From the NCBI GenBank assembly GCA_023078685.1, contig JALGAS010000008.1:3038001-3102000 (forward strand): DNA of 64,000 nucleotides, read 5' to 3'. A program made the position numbers and the translations under genes. This stretch comes from Neopestalotiopsis rosae. Lineage: Eukaryota; Ascomycota; Sordariomycetes; Amphisphaeriales; Sporocadaceae. Shown one piece after another: positions 34,880 through 46,454 of this stretch. Under the pieces are notes generated by a model, which saw only the letters and a list, made by a program, of their open reading frames with translations, made no database searches and had not been told where the DNA came from. Numbering within the stretch: the first letter of the stretch is position 1; the number at the start of each line of letters is the position of its first letter.

Positions 34880-37680
34880 ATTGTTAAAGCTCCCTAAGTC
34901 TCTTTTCCTAGCTCTCTTAGGGGGGCAAGGCAGAGCAGTATCAACAGCAACCTCGAGCTTTAGCAGCAACCAGGCTGGCCCTGGTCTTTGGCGAGGCAAG
35001 AGGCAAGTGTCGGGGGCGTTTCCAGAGCAAAGCGCAATGCGGCATCTTTGCCCAGTTTCTGATAAAAAGTTCCCGCGCTGGAGAAAAGGATGGCTGCAAT
35101 TCCTGGCGTTAACGGATTGAAGATACTTGGAACTGCGCGGAGTTGTTAAAAAGGGTCGTCGGGCCCCCGTCTGTCGTAGATCGACGCTGGACTCTTTTTC
35201 TGGTGCTGGCGTAATCCTAGGTAGGCGCGCTGGCACGGGGGCGGCGGCAGCTGTTCTACGGTGGGCTGGAACTCTGTCGCTGATCTGGGGTATGTAAGTA
35301 GGGAGTTACGTATGGCGCGCGGCGCGCCAAGACGGCGTGTAAATGAGTGCAGTTCCGACAGGCAGGGGTCAAATGCCCACTGTCTGGCCCTTCACTTGGT
35401 TGGTACCTGCCTTTGTGACTGGTTGCCGTACAGCACATTGGTGTTCTTATCGATAAACACCCAAGTTACATGGAGAGTGCACATTGTAACTTTGCTCGAG
35501 ATCCAGAACTATTGGCTCCAGAAGGCCATTCTCACTCATCTTCTCCTCTTCTTTTTTCTTCTTTCTTGTTGGTTCACAACCTGAACGGATCTTGGTTCAT
35601 CCGAGTCATGATCTCTCGTTAATATATTTACCTGGGGTGAATAGAATTTCTGGGTGAAACTGAACCAAATTCGGGGGATATGATCAATCGGCTTTTGCTT
35701 TGCTGCGGTTCATCTTGTCGCTATCTTGGATCCATGTATGATTATTCTCATTTTGTCTGATTGATTACCATCACATCAATATTGAGAGCGCATGAGCTTG
35801 AAGATGCCAAGGAACGAAATTTGAGTAAACAGGATCGCATCATGGTCGACGCGAATGGCAATCCGGGACTTATCAAACTTGCATTTACCATTTGCGATTC
35901 TGCAGCAAGCCTGCAAATATCATAGATTGGTTCTGGCCCGGCATTGCCCCCGTCATGTCAAAAAGCCTTCATGAGATCCAGGTATACTGGAAACCGGCTG
36001 ACCATGATGTCTTGGGTCCGCATGGCTTTATCGCTATGGACGGGTTCCAAGCTTTTGGACTCCCAAGAATCCCAAGCAGCCACTCGTTCGCTAAAACTGA
36101 AAGCTACGTAGTAGTATATGGTTATGGCCATATATCAATACTTCTTCAGAAACAGCTTCGCTTTGAAATGCTGTTAAGAAACCGTCTGTCGCATCTTCCT
36201 TTCACCTGCTCAGTGATAGGATTTAGGCTCACATTACGAAATTGCAGGCCGCATCAGTCAAAGGTGGATTGAAATAACAAGATTACCAACTAATTTTGGA
36301 AGCATCGCGATAATTAGACTTCGTATGCCATCCTTGTCACAGTCTGAATCAAGTTGGTTGACGAGATTGATTTTTAGGTAGTGGTTCATGGAGTGCAGTA
36401 TGTGATTATCAAGACAACTTTCCGAATTGCATCAAGTGTTGTTCACTTATCAAGAAGTGAAAAAGAAGACGGGCTATCTCCATCAAGATGCGTCTTCCAC
36501 ACCATTTGTCGTCTCGATGCCGCGGGAGACGGCCTCATCAACGCATGGCCGCCGCCCTCTCAGAATCGAGCGCAAAGCTCCCGCGCACGAACATGTCATC
36601 CGACGAGCCCTCTTGGAGTCTCTCGGGTTGCCTGACATGAGTATCCCGATCCAGTCTTTTCTCATATAGCTTTCGGGATTTGCGATTGCTCAGCAAAGAG
36701 GAGGCAGTTTGTTCTAAAATTCATACAGCAACAGAGGGTCAAATAGCCGTGGTCCTCGGGCACTGACAAGGTAAAGTAGTCGACGGGTATAGAATTACAC
36801 GTGATTTCCTAAAAATTGAAAGCCAGCCTTTGAATATCACACGTAAAGCTATCTACCGCTCGAACAAGTCTTTCCTCCCCTACTTCTGCTTTTTACCTAA
36901 TTTCCGCGTCATGCTTCGCGTCCTCCTGGCTGACAGGATGAGTACTTGCGTGATAGCTATGCATTGCCACGAGAATCGTGATGAGGGTTGCCAAGAATTA
37001 CATGCATACTGAAATATTTGCTTTTGAGAAGACTACGGAGTCCTTTTCCGATGTCTCTCAGGTGTATAATGTTGATCGAACTCAGTAAAACAAAACCGAT
37101 CGGCCGATCTTCTTGCATAACGAACGTAGATCATCGCCGTTCAAGTGAACGCCAACGCGGCGCCTTTTTGGAGAGGCAATCACTTCTCTTGCCGATGACC
37201 CAGCTCATTCTTGCTGACCGTTGACAATACTTCGACGTATCAAGTGACTATGCATCTCCTCGATCAACGGAAAGGCGTGGTTGGGAGTCGCTCTCACTCG
37301 GTGGTCTTCTAAATTTAATCAGATTTGCGTGTCATGTGTGCGCCACCAGTCTTGGACGGGTTTCCCTTTCAGTGAGGCTCGGGAGATATTGCTGTGTTTG
37401 CCCACACAGAAATACTTCCGTGCCGCACAATAGACAATACATTCTATCTTACGTGACTCGAATGCAATGATTTTCATTGGTTTGCTATAAAAGGAAAGTG
37501 CACTTCCTTCTGATCCTTGTCTCCTGGAGACGAGGCTGCCAAGGCTGCAGTTGCTGCTTGGAACTTTTGAGAACTCCTTTCGCTGACAGTTCGCCCCTTC
37601 CATTTATTCCAGGACCCTAAAAATTCTCCCTCAAATCAAAAAATCTTTTCTGGATACACAAGACCCGATCCTCAAACGAA
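34880..37680. other. Long intergenic region with coding-like scraps
   Basis: About 2.8 kb. Frames at 35892-36272 and 36427-36669 on the plus strand have partly coding-like composition but no identifiable family, and no exon chain joins them. They may be remnants of a lost gene. The final ~100 bases form the leader of the DUF2235 gene. Confidence 0.45.
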
Positions 37681-38241
37681 ATGTCGACCTCTGTACGGAA
37701 GCGAGTTATTGCTTGTGTAGACGGTACATGGTTCAATCAAGACGGACAAGAAGGTATGGTCTAGACTTGCAAATGGTGCAGACTGGCATTTTGGGACTGA
37801 TTCAGTTGGATTAGACAATGGGCAAGGAAACCACAGCAATGTCTTTCGTGTGGAAGCTTCAATCCAAAACGGCATTGTCATTAATGCAGATGGTAGCCAG
37901 GTTGAGCAGGTAGGACTTGTCTAGAGACAAAAACCGGGAACACCATGCTAACTCTTTGCAGATTTCCCGTTATTTCCCTGGTATTGGTGTCGGTGTCAGT
38001 CCTTTCGAAAAGGTCAATGATGGCATCCTTGGTCAGAGCTGCGAGAAGCTGATTGATGAGGTGTATGATGTAAGGAATATTTTCTGATGAGAGATTCCAG
38101 ATTGCTGACAGGCTCGAAGTTCTGCGTGGATAACATTGGAAACCCGAACGACGAAGTGTGGCTTTTCGGTTTCAGTCGGGGAGCATGTTGGTAGCCCGTA
38201 TTTTCCAGACGACAATTGCAGATGCTAACTGTGGTTCTAGT

Positions 38242-38251
38242 CATTGTTAGG
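38242..38251. repeat. Target-site duplication, left
   Basis: CATTGTTAGG; identical to 38701-38710. Ten bases fits Mutator-like elements (usually 9-11). Confidence 0.8.
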
Positions 38252-38700
38252 AGTAATGCTATCCGTGCTATGTCGGTTTGGCTATCCGTGCTATGTCCCC
38301 CCATGTATCTTCGAGCATTACTTTTATCCCTCCCGATAAAATGATTCAAAAAATCGATACTTTGCATTAGAACGGTTCTACCGTGATACATATCCATTTT
38401 TACTTTCATCGGATGCGACGATGCCGTAAAAAAGAGGTTGGTATGAACGAAATATATGCTGGTGCATTCTGGATAAGCCCAATATATAGGTATTAGGTCT
38501 CGAATGTTTACAAAGCATGCACACCAGCACCATCACAAAACTTACAAGATATTTTAACTTCTCGTTAGATATATTATAGCCATATCTATTTGGCATGCCT
38601 TTTTATCTAGGTGCATAACGCGGAAGCTGGTGCTGTGGTAAGGGATGCATGGGGGACATAGCACGGATAGCTGTTTTGACATAGCACGAATAGCATTACT
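38252..38700. mobile_element. Mutator-like MITE, 449 bp
   Basis: Flanked by the 10-bp direct repeat CATTGTTAGG. The ends are imperfect inverted repeats of about 55 bp: both begin AGTAATGCTAT(C/T)CGTGC. Within each end the unit GCTATCCGTGCTATGTC recurs after a 6-base variable spacer, so each terminus is a tandem of two subunits. There is no transposase frame, so the copy is non-autonomous. Length plus duplication is 459 bp, a multiple of three, but stops occur inside in the host frame. The low divergence of the ends and the perfect duplication suggest a fairly recent insertion. Confidence 0.85.
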
Positions 38701-38710
38701 CATTGTTAGG
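38701..38710. repeat. Target-site duplication, right
   Basis: CATTGTTAGG directly after the right inverted repeat; after it the host exon resumes (GCTGTAGCAAAG). Confidence 0.8.
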
Positions 38711-41651
38711 GCTGTAGCAAAGCTCCTATGTAATGGAGCCATACCAAAATCCGTACCTCATCAAATCAGAACTTTGTTCAAAAAGATTGGCAGCGAGCCA
38801 GGAAGTCTGAACAGCGGTCAGAGACATAGCATCATGTAGGTATCTTTAGACCATGTCTGCAAGTGTTACTAACATGTCGTGGTGCAGACGTGAACATGGC
38901 AAGCCGTTCCCTCGAATCAGATTCCTTGGACTCTTTGACACAGTCAAGATGGCATTAGGGTTGAAAGACTTCCCGATTGTCAACGAAGATCGTATCGAGA
39001 TTGTCCGACATGCAATGGCTCTGAACGAGCACCGCTTGGCTCGCCTCCCGATCAGAGCTGTGGATGGTGCACAGAATATCAACCTCTCTCGATCTATCGT
39101 GGAGGATTGGTTTATAGGGAGTCATCTAGACATTGGCGGTGGTGCTCTACATGATGGTCTGTCACTGTATCCTTTGCAATGGATCTTGCATGAGGCAAGA
39201 GCCAACGGACTAGTTCTTGGACATGATCCAAGAGAACCACAAGGTATCATCATGAACCCTCTCCAGCTCGTTCTTCCGGGACAGTTTACTTCCAAAGAAA
39301 CACCTGAGCCTTCCAATACCGAGCCGATGCCGTGGAAGTTTCGGTATTCAAATGAGCTAGAAATCTCCATGTTTGACATTCGGGCCGTACACGGTCCAGT
39401 GGACCTCAAGCCTCAAAGGAAGACGCTCATCAAACGCTCGGCTCCAGCACCTACTGCTACGCACAATGTACGCCTCAATACTAGTTCTTTCGATAGTATG
39501 AATTTCGGTGATCGACGCGCCTTCGGCGAACGTCTGGGCAAACTCAATGGATACAATCCAGATTGTAAGTTCCAAAGCAATTACTTTTCCTGCTAAGAGC
39601 TAATACCCTGTGTAGCTAGATCTGGAACTACCATCCATCCTTCGGTATATCTATTGGTAGAGTCATACTATACGCAAAACTTGGCTAGTGGCCTCAAGGG
39701 ATTGCAGGCTCATCTGGAGAGCTTCAGAGAAGAAGCTATGCTTCGAGCGGTCGCACCTGATGGTATTACTCTATCAGATGTTTATCCCTGGATAAGGGAC
39801 TTCACTCCTACGATGAATACACCAACTTGTCGCATTTTGATCTGTGGAGGCGCTGGAGTGGGTAAATCAACACTCTTGAATCGTGTTTTTGGAATGAAAT
39901 TAGTGAGTATCCACATAATCACAAACCAAAGTATGTAACTGACCTCTTTGCTCTAAGACTGGCATCAGTAGCATGGAGCGAGGATCTCATGATGTCGATA
40001 ACGGCTACCAAGATGCGAATCACCCTGGAGTTATTATCCACGACTCCGAGGGGTTTCAGCAAGGCGGGAAACAAGAGGTGAAGGCCTTGACAAAGTTTCT
40101 GGAAAAGCGGACTGGATCGGTGTCCAACAGGGAGAAACTACAAGCGATTTGGTCAGAACCCTACAAACTGATGTCCAATGGTCCAGTTCAATTAACAGTG
40201 AGCTAGGTTATGCATCCCGGCAGATGACGAAAGACCTGTCCAGGAGGGAATGGCCAATGTCCTGAAAGAAGTTGCCAGAATCACGCCGACTACACCCGTC
40301 ATCGTTGTGTGTACCAAAAAGGATAAGTTGTTGATGAGTAAGGCCAACAGATTTTCTTATGATGATATCGATGCTATTTGCCGAAACGATATTCTTCCAA
40401 GCGACAGCCTGAAGCGCAAAGAGCGAGAAATACTCGAAAGACGACAAGAAAAGATCGAGCTCGCCATCACAAAAGACAAGCTCACCAAAGATGCATGGCA
40501 CTTACTGCAGAACAAGCGATTTCAGTGCGTACTAGGTGGCGAAGAGCCAGATGAAGAGTCAGATCCCGCTCAATGTAGGTCTCCTCATTTCGATGTGCCC
40601 GATGTCCATGATATCTGTCTCGGGGAATAAACTAACTGGGTATAGATGATGCACGATCCATTACCGAGCTGATCCATACAACAACGGCAATGATTGAAGA
40701 CGGTATGGCGACCGACGGTATGATTGCGGCACAGATCCAAGACTTCGAAATGAAGATTGACCTTGCCGTTGAAAAGACCGTGCAATTTCTTCGAAAAGCA
40801 ATGATTACTTCAACTACCTCTGGTCTCTTGGTGTTCGCGAACACGACAGGCACACCGACGATTGCTCGACTTCTATGCGATGAAATTGTCACGGGATGCT
40901 ACAGCATTCCAAAACACATGGCTTCAAAGGCTGAAGGTCTACTGAGCAGAATAGTTGGCAGGAACAGTGCTCTTTTCATAGGCGAAAGTATTGTCCGAAA
41001 GATTGCCCTGCTGGGGTTCGGCGGTGCTTTTCTTGAGTCGTCAACAGCCGCGCGCGTGGTCCTCAAATGTGCATGCGATCTCATCCTCATTTTGGACCGC
41101 GCGTTTCGGTCAGGAGGCCGAGACAAGTTTGTCGGCTATGATAAGATCAGCGCTGTAGCTCTCAGCTACACCACAAAAGGCAGAGAAGATCAAGATGGTA
41201 ACAGAGCACCATCCAAGCGGAGCCAGGTTCACGGAGCCATCAATGCCTTCATCCCGCTGTTCTCGAAAAAGTCGGTCACCTCACACTTTAGCCGTCAATG
41301 TTCTGAAGTACAGATTGGGAATCACAGATATCATCATGAAGCATCGCCTAGAAGACGGGGACTACAGCACGCCGCGATCAAGTGTGGGAGAGATCGAAGA
41401 CAAGTTATCATTGATGACACTCATTGAGGAGGATCGAGAGGACGAGAAGCAGCTTTCCAAGAATTCATGAGGCGGGAGATTTACGGAATGAACAATTTTA
41501 CGAATCTATGATGCGGCGTTGGTATAGAATTTTTCTGTTTATTATATTTCTCTTAGGATCGCATAGTTTGATTTTTCAAGGCGAGATTGTCACCAAAGTG
41601 GCTGCTCTAACTGTGTAATCTCAGCATCATGATCTATATTCTCCGGCCACG

Positions 41652-42059
41652 CTAATTCCCATAGTCTTGACTCCGTGAATACTTTGTCCCCATCTTCTTG
41701 TGCCGCACTGACTGCGATCCCTCCGAAATCATCCTGTCGCCGCGAAGATCTCCCACGATATCGAACAAGTGGTTTGTCGGCTGCGAGCCGTGCCAGCCTA
41801 CCTGGTTTCGGAGTGGTTCACCCCGACTTTCTCGGCGGCTGTTGAGACGATGAAATGTTAGCAAATTGCCCCTCGGGCTGGAAATGGATATCTCAGCAGA
41901 GGTCTTTACCTACCGGCTTCGGAGTTCATAGGCATCAGGCGAGCGACGTCGAGATCGTCCACCTCGGTCATCGTAGTGGCGGCTCGACTGGTGTCGAGGT
42001 CGTGGACCTCGTCGGTCATAAGCGTAATCATCATCGTATTTACTCGAAGTGCAACCCAT
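41652..42059 (-). CDS. Small RS/RR-rich protein with N-myristoylation motif
   Basis: The model is complement(join(41652..41838,41914..42059)), 110 aa. The first exon is too short to stand out, but the splice (GTAGGT donor, CAACAG acceptor, 75 nt) restores one frame. The start context is CACCATGG. The protein begins MGCTSSK, matching the N-myristoylation consensus (Gly2, Ser6) with Cys3 available for palmitoylation. It continues with Arg/Ser/Asp/Tyr-rich sequence (RRGPRPRHQSS, GGRSRRRSPD) and a more mixed second half. A lipid-anchored, basic, probably disordered peripheral membrane protein is expected. I do not recognise a family. It is convergent with the DUF2235-GTPase gene, 181 bp away. Confidence 0.6.
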
Positions 42060-42576
42060 GGTGTTGAGTCTTGCTCCAGTCCGTGAGATTGATTTATCGA
42101 AAGTTTTGTCTGATTGAGAAGAAGACTAGGTATACAGGTCAAGAGCCGCATCTCTTCTATTTATAGTACTGAATCCATGGCTTCCTATTCACAGCCTTGG
42201 CTTGATTCTCTGTATCTGATACACTCGGGCAAAAACCAGACGTCTAACGGCCATAACAGTCCTTGAACAGGCCAATCCCCTCCCCAACGTGGTGAATAAC
42301 CAACTTGAAAAACCAACTTGGCAAGCCAGGGATTCGTCCACCTAGAGATGCACTGAACAACTGTGCATATACTAGCCGCAAGACAATCACCGGAGATTGT
42401 GAATCCTGGTTCGTAACTTATAATGATCGAAGCCTTGCCGGTGGGGGTCAGTCCTGTATCCTCCCCATTAAGCCTCGCCATTAGTGCTTCCTGCTGCGTA
42501 GGCTCGATCTCGTAATTCATTTCTTCATTAAGCTCAATACGGAGACATTGGTCGATAGGTCTCTCTGGAAGCCAAT
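42060..42576. other. Intergenic, CUL4 3' flank and promoter of the small RS-rich gene
   Basis: Both flanking genes are on the minus strand. A 111-codon frame at 42185-42520 lies in the likely CUL4 3' UTR and has no motif. A CT-rich leader precedes the ATG at 42059. Confidence 0.5.
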
Positions 42577-45298
42577 TTATGCCAAGTATTCATAAGAATT
42601 ACCATCTCTTTCTAGGTAATCCTTCTCAATGAGCCTGATGAAGAGTTAGCATGACTGTCTTCGACTTCGGGACCTGGAATGGGTGCCACTTACTTTTCAA
42701 TGTTCTTCTTGATGTCTGTCGTATCCACAGCACCGCGACTCCGGGTCTGGTTGATGACCTCGGCCACCAAATTGGCATGCGTCATGGTCTTTCTGCTCTT
42801 CATGATGCGCACAATAGCAGCTTGAGTCTCAAACTGTCTGTCCACCGCAACCTTTTGGTGAGTTGCTTGATTCTCTTCCTTGGTCTCCTTGAGTTGAATC
42901 TGGTTGATCTTGACACGGTATCTTGAGTCCGTAAAAGTCTTGTTGACCTTGAATGTGTCTGTTGTCTGCACGTCCTTGCCCTTAGGTAATTTGGACAGTA
43001 CACGAGACTTGCCGCACGCAAGGGATTGAAGCGTACGCCGAAGATCATTGTCTCCCAGTCCCGAGGCCTTCGCGATCTGATCAAAGGTCAGGAACTCTTC
43101 GCCCTGGCCTTCAATCTGGTTGAAAAGGTCCAAAACGACAGCCTGAAAGGCACTAACAAGCAGCTCCTTTGATCCCTTGTTGAACTTGGCCTTGACAACA
43201 CAGTGAGCCAGGTTGTGCTTCCAGGTCAGACGACGTCCCGTGTGTTTGCTGTGGTAGAACTTCTCGAATTGTTCGATCTGAGTTGCCACATCGCCGGGCA
43301 GGTTGAGAGAAACTTCTGAATAGGAAGGCCAAGCTGCCGCCGATAGTATGTCCACGTTCAGATCCACCGGCGCCTTGCCATTGCCAGTATTTTCCTGGTA
43401 AGACTTGTAGGCGTTCATCTCGTCACGCGCCAGTTCCTTGTCCTTGAACATTTGCTCGAGATTATGAGTAAAGCTCGAACCACACTCGCTCTTGAGCTTG
43501 GTCAGCATGCTGCGTTCTGCATCAGCACTGGCGCTGCGGTTCATCAGCAGGCGTCGTGCCAAATCCTGCTTGTAGAAAGCTTCAAAGACATCTTTGCCCT
43601 CGATGAATCTAAACAGCTCCAATGCTTGGTCCAGCTGCCGATCCAGCTCGGCATCTTCATCTCCAGTGCTGGCAAGGCCACTTTGCTCTGCTACCATTCG
43701 GTCCTTGTTATCCGACAACAGTGATTGAGGAATGGTTTTGAGTCCGCCTCTGAGGAGCATGTCGATGTACTTGGCAATCATCTCGCCGACCTTTGATGTT
43801 CCAGTCTTCCAGGAAGACAGAATCTTCCTGTCATTGATGAAGTGGCCGAATGCCTCTCTCAGACCGTAGGTAAAGTCGTCATTCTGATTGAAGGCATCGC
43901 GTACCATGATATCCAACGCTCTTCGAAACTCCAACAGCCGGACGACCATCTCATCGCCTCTTTCAGTGTCATTGACAATGACTGCTCCAGCCGCCCTAAT
44001 GTATTCCTCCCAAGGGGCGCGCAGCTTCTTCTGGATTGATGACAGTCGCAAAAGCTCGTATAGTGCCTGCATGGACTCGACTGCATTTTCGTCAAGCAGC
44101 TTGCTAACACTTCCAGTATCGAGAAGTTTCTCGGAATAGCCCTCGATGAGGATGAGATGGGCGCTGTCCATCAATTGCCGCTTTGTCAGACTGTCGAAAT
44201 TGTATGCAATGCATCTGTGATCTTCAGCTGCCAACAGCCGCTTGCAGGCACCGATGTAGGACTTTAGAGATGAGGCGCTCTGGATCTCGGCAAACTCTTC
44301 GAAATACTTGCGTGACGACTCCAAAAAGCGAGGTTCGAAGGCCTTACCGTAGATGTTCAGCACATGGAGCATGGAGATGGATTCGCGCAGCAGCGAGGCC
44401 TCGAAGTTGGGGTTTCCTCTTCGATCGCCGTCAATCAAGTCGGTAATACCTATCAGTACCGTAGGCCCGAGTTTTGAAGACCCGAACAACATTTTCTTAA
44501 AAAGCTGAATGCCCATGTCATTGATCATGGGGTGCTCCTGAGAATTGAGTAAAAAGGTTCGGTCCAAATAGCTGAAAATCGATCGAATGCTTGCCTACTC
44601 ATATTAACAATCTACGACTGGTACAGTGGAAGGACATTTGTAGGACTTACAAGTTGCTGGCACCATATGGCCCAATACTTCAGTACACTTCTCAAAACCT
44701 CGATCGAGTTTGCGCCAGCTCCACCATTGATGGACTTGGCCACCTCTCCGTTTAAATAGTTCTCACATCGCTGGCGAAGGAACTCGTAGAGCTTAATCTC
44801 ATTGTGACCTTTGTTATCAATATTCTTCTTGCGAAGGTGTTGACATAGGCTCTCAACGCCCTTATACAATGTGTCCAGTGGCTTTCGAGGCTGCTGTCTG
44901 GCGAATACCGACTGCAGAGCGGCGTCAAGATCCTCCCAGACCTTGGCATAGTACTGTTCCAGCTCGTTGGTTCTTGAAACGGTGCGCAAGTTCTTGATGA
45001 CGAGCTTCTTGGCACCCTGGTTGGGCTGGAAGGCGCTGGTGCCGCGGGGCTTGGTCAAGTCAATGAAGTCGGCATTGAGAGGCCGCTTGCCCTGGACCTT
45101 GCTCATCTTGTTGTGTGTTGCCGACTGGCCCGGCGGCGGCGTAGTCTTAGGTCGCTTGAGGTCGTGGCCCGTCGGCTGGCTCTCTGAAGGTCGTCGCTTG
45201 CTCGCGAACAAGCCAGGAGATGGCTTGATATGCTTTGAATGGGCAGTGCTGGCCGATCCGTTCCGTGGCAATGCTGGCGTTGTTGAAGGCGGAGGCAT
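42577..45298 (-). CDS. cul4: Cullin-4, scaffold of CRL4 ubiquitin ligase
   Basis: The model is complement(join(42577..42634,42694..44594,44651..45298)), 868 aa. The N-terminal ~100 residues are low-complexity. Cullin repeats follow from about VSRTNELEQYYAKVWEDL, then IRSIFSYLDRTF, the cullin-homology/RBX1-binding region (RLTWKHNLAHC), and the neddylation segment IVRIMKSRKTMTHANLV with its acceptor lysine. The last exon restores the winged-helix end LIEKDYLERDGNSYEYLA. Cul4 binds DDB1 and RBX1; in Neurospora it works with DIM-5 in heterochromatin formation, and in other organisms in DNA repair. Length and motifs are normal. Confidence 0.95.
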
Positions 45299-46454
45299 GG
45301 GCCTGACCGAGAGGCCCTGGAACGCAATGTCACTGACCTCGATAATGGGATGGAAAAGTTGAGATGCTGGACAAGAGAGAGTTGGGCGATTAAACGCTGC
45401 TGTCTAAATGCACAGTTGTACCTATGTAGGTCAAGACGTGGGAAAATGTTGAAGTGGTGAGCTCCTCTGGTGACGCCCATGCAACCGCCAGCCGATGGAT
45501 GTTATCTTTAATGATGCAAGCATTATCGCGTCGGGTTCAGGCGCGCTTAAGTCCGATTTGCTGCATTTGCCGCTGTAGGATCGCGGGGAACGCTGGAGCT
45601 ACCCCACTAAATAAAAGCTTCCAGAGAACCAGAGCTGCACGGCGCCGTTTGCTAGCGGGCTGTCAAGGTACCCGTGCTTCCACTAACCAGGCTGCATTGT
45701 GTCTTTTGGACTTTGCACGTTTTGAATAATGATCAATTACATGTCCCTGGTGAGTCTCGGTGGAAGACAGAGAGAACGAATGTGGTCTTTTGAGTCACGC
45801 GGTTGAGGTGAAGCTTCAATCACTTGCACACGTCTTTTACCTATGTATCAAACGTCGATGATGACCCTTAAAGACTCATTGTCAGTATTTGCATAACGCC
45901 TCGTCCGCCTCAACTCCTGCTTTGTCGGTGAAAGATAATCCCGATTTTGATACCTATGCACTCTTTTTTGTGTCCAGCGATCGCAGTTTGTTAGCCAAGC
46001 CTCTATGCCAGTACATGTCTCCCATGTTGATCTTGATTTCTATTTTCTTTGTTGAATATTTCAATTTGCCATGGCAATAGACGGGACTAGCAAAGGTCTC
46101 TGCTTACAGCTGTTGTAATCCAATTTTGATTTCCCAGTTTGTTTGGAATGAACATCGTGGTCAGAGACCAAGATCAACATATAGAAGATTCTGTAAACTC
46201 ACTGTATAAGTGACGTGCGTAGGCTTCTTCTCTTCTAGTATACCATAGCAATGCATGGAAAGGGCATACGAGCTATTCCACGAGGAGATCAGAGTCGAAG
46301 GAAAGTACAATTTGGCATTGATGTGACATCAGGACGTGAACTCGTAGGCCAAGGCAGGTACATACATTTGTTTACGTCCAAGAGACCATTAGATACTTTC
46401 TACTTACTACAAACATCAAATTCGTCTTGTCATTACCAGTAACTTGCATCAGTA
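45299..46454. other. Intergenic, divergent promoters
   Basis: Between CUL4 (minus) and the DUF6594-like gene (plus). No gene recognised. A small frame at 46251-46442 is in phase with the next gene but is closed by a stop before its ATG; a missing first exon of that gene could lie here. Confidence 0.45.

Larger units (their letters stand above)
37681..41470 (+). pseudogene. DUF2235 hydrolase fused to a P-loop GTPase, split by a MITE
   Basis: Exons: 37681-37753, 37806-37909, 37962-38069, 38120-38186, 38241-38836 (containing the element), 38888-39564, 39616-39902, 39958-40151, 40207-40574, 40646-41470. The N-terminal half is DUF2235: VIACVDGTWFNQDG, the YFPGIGVG segment and the nucleophile elbow GFSRGAF. 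Downstream are FLGLFDTVKM and SHLDIGGG. The C-terminal half has a P-loop GGAGVGKSTLLN, a switch-like IIHDSEGF and a CTKKDK specificity motif. Fusion of a predicted alpha/beta hydrolase to a GTPase suggests a signalling or membrane role; this is inference. The MITE at 38252-38700 breaks the exon right after the elbow and brings in-frame stops. Near the end, either a 94-nt intron (41198-41291) or a frameshift is needed. Confidence 0.65.

Noticed and set aside
42185..42520. 111-codon frame downstream of CUL4
   Set aside because: Different frame from CUL4, no motif, probably 3' UTR.
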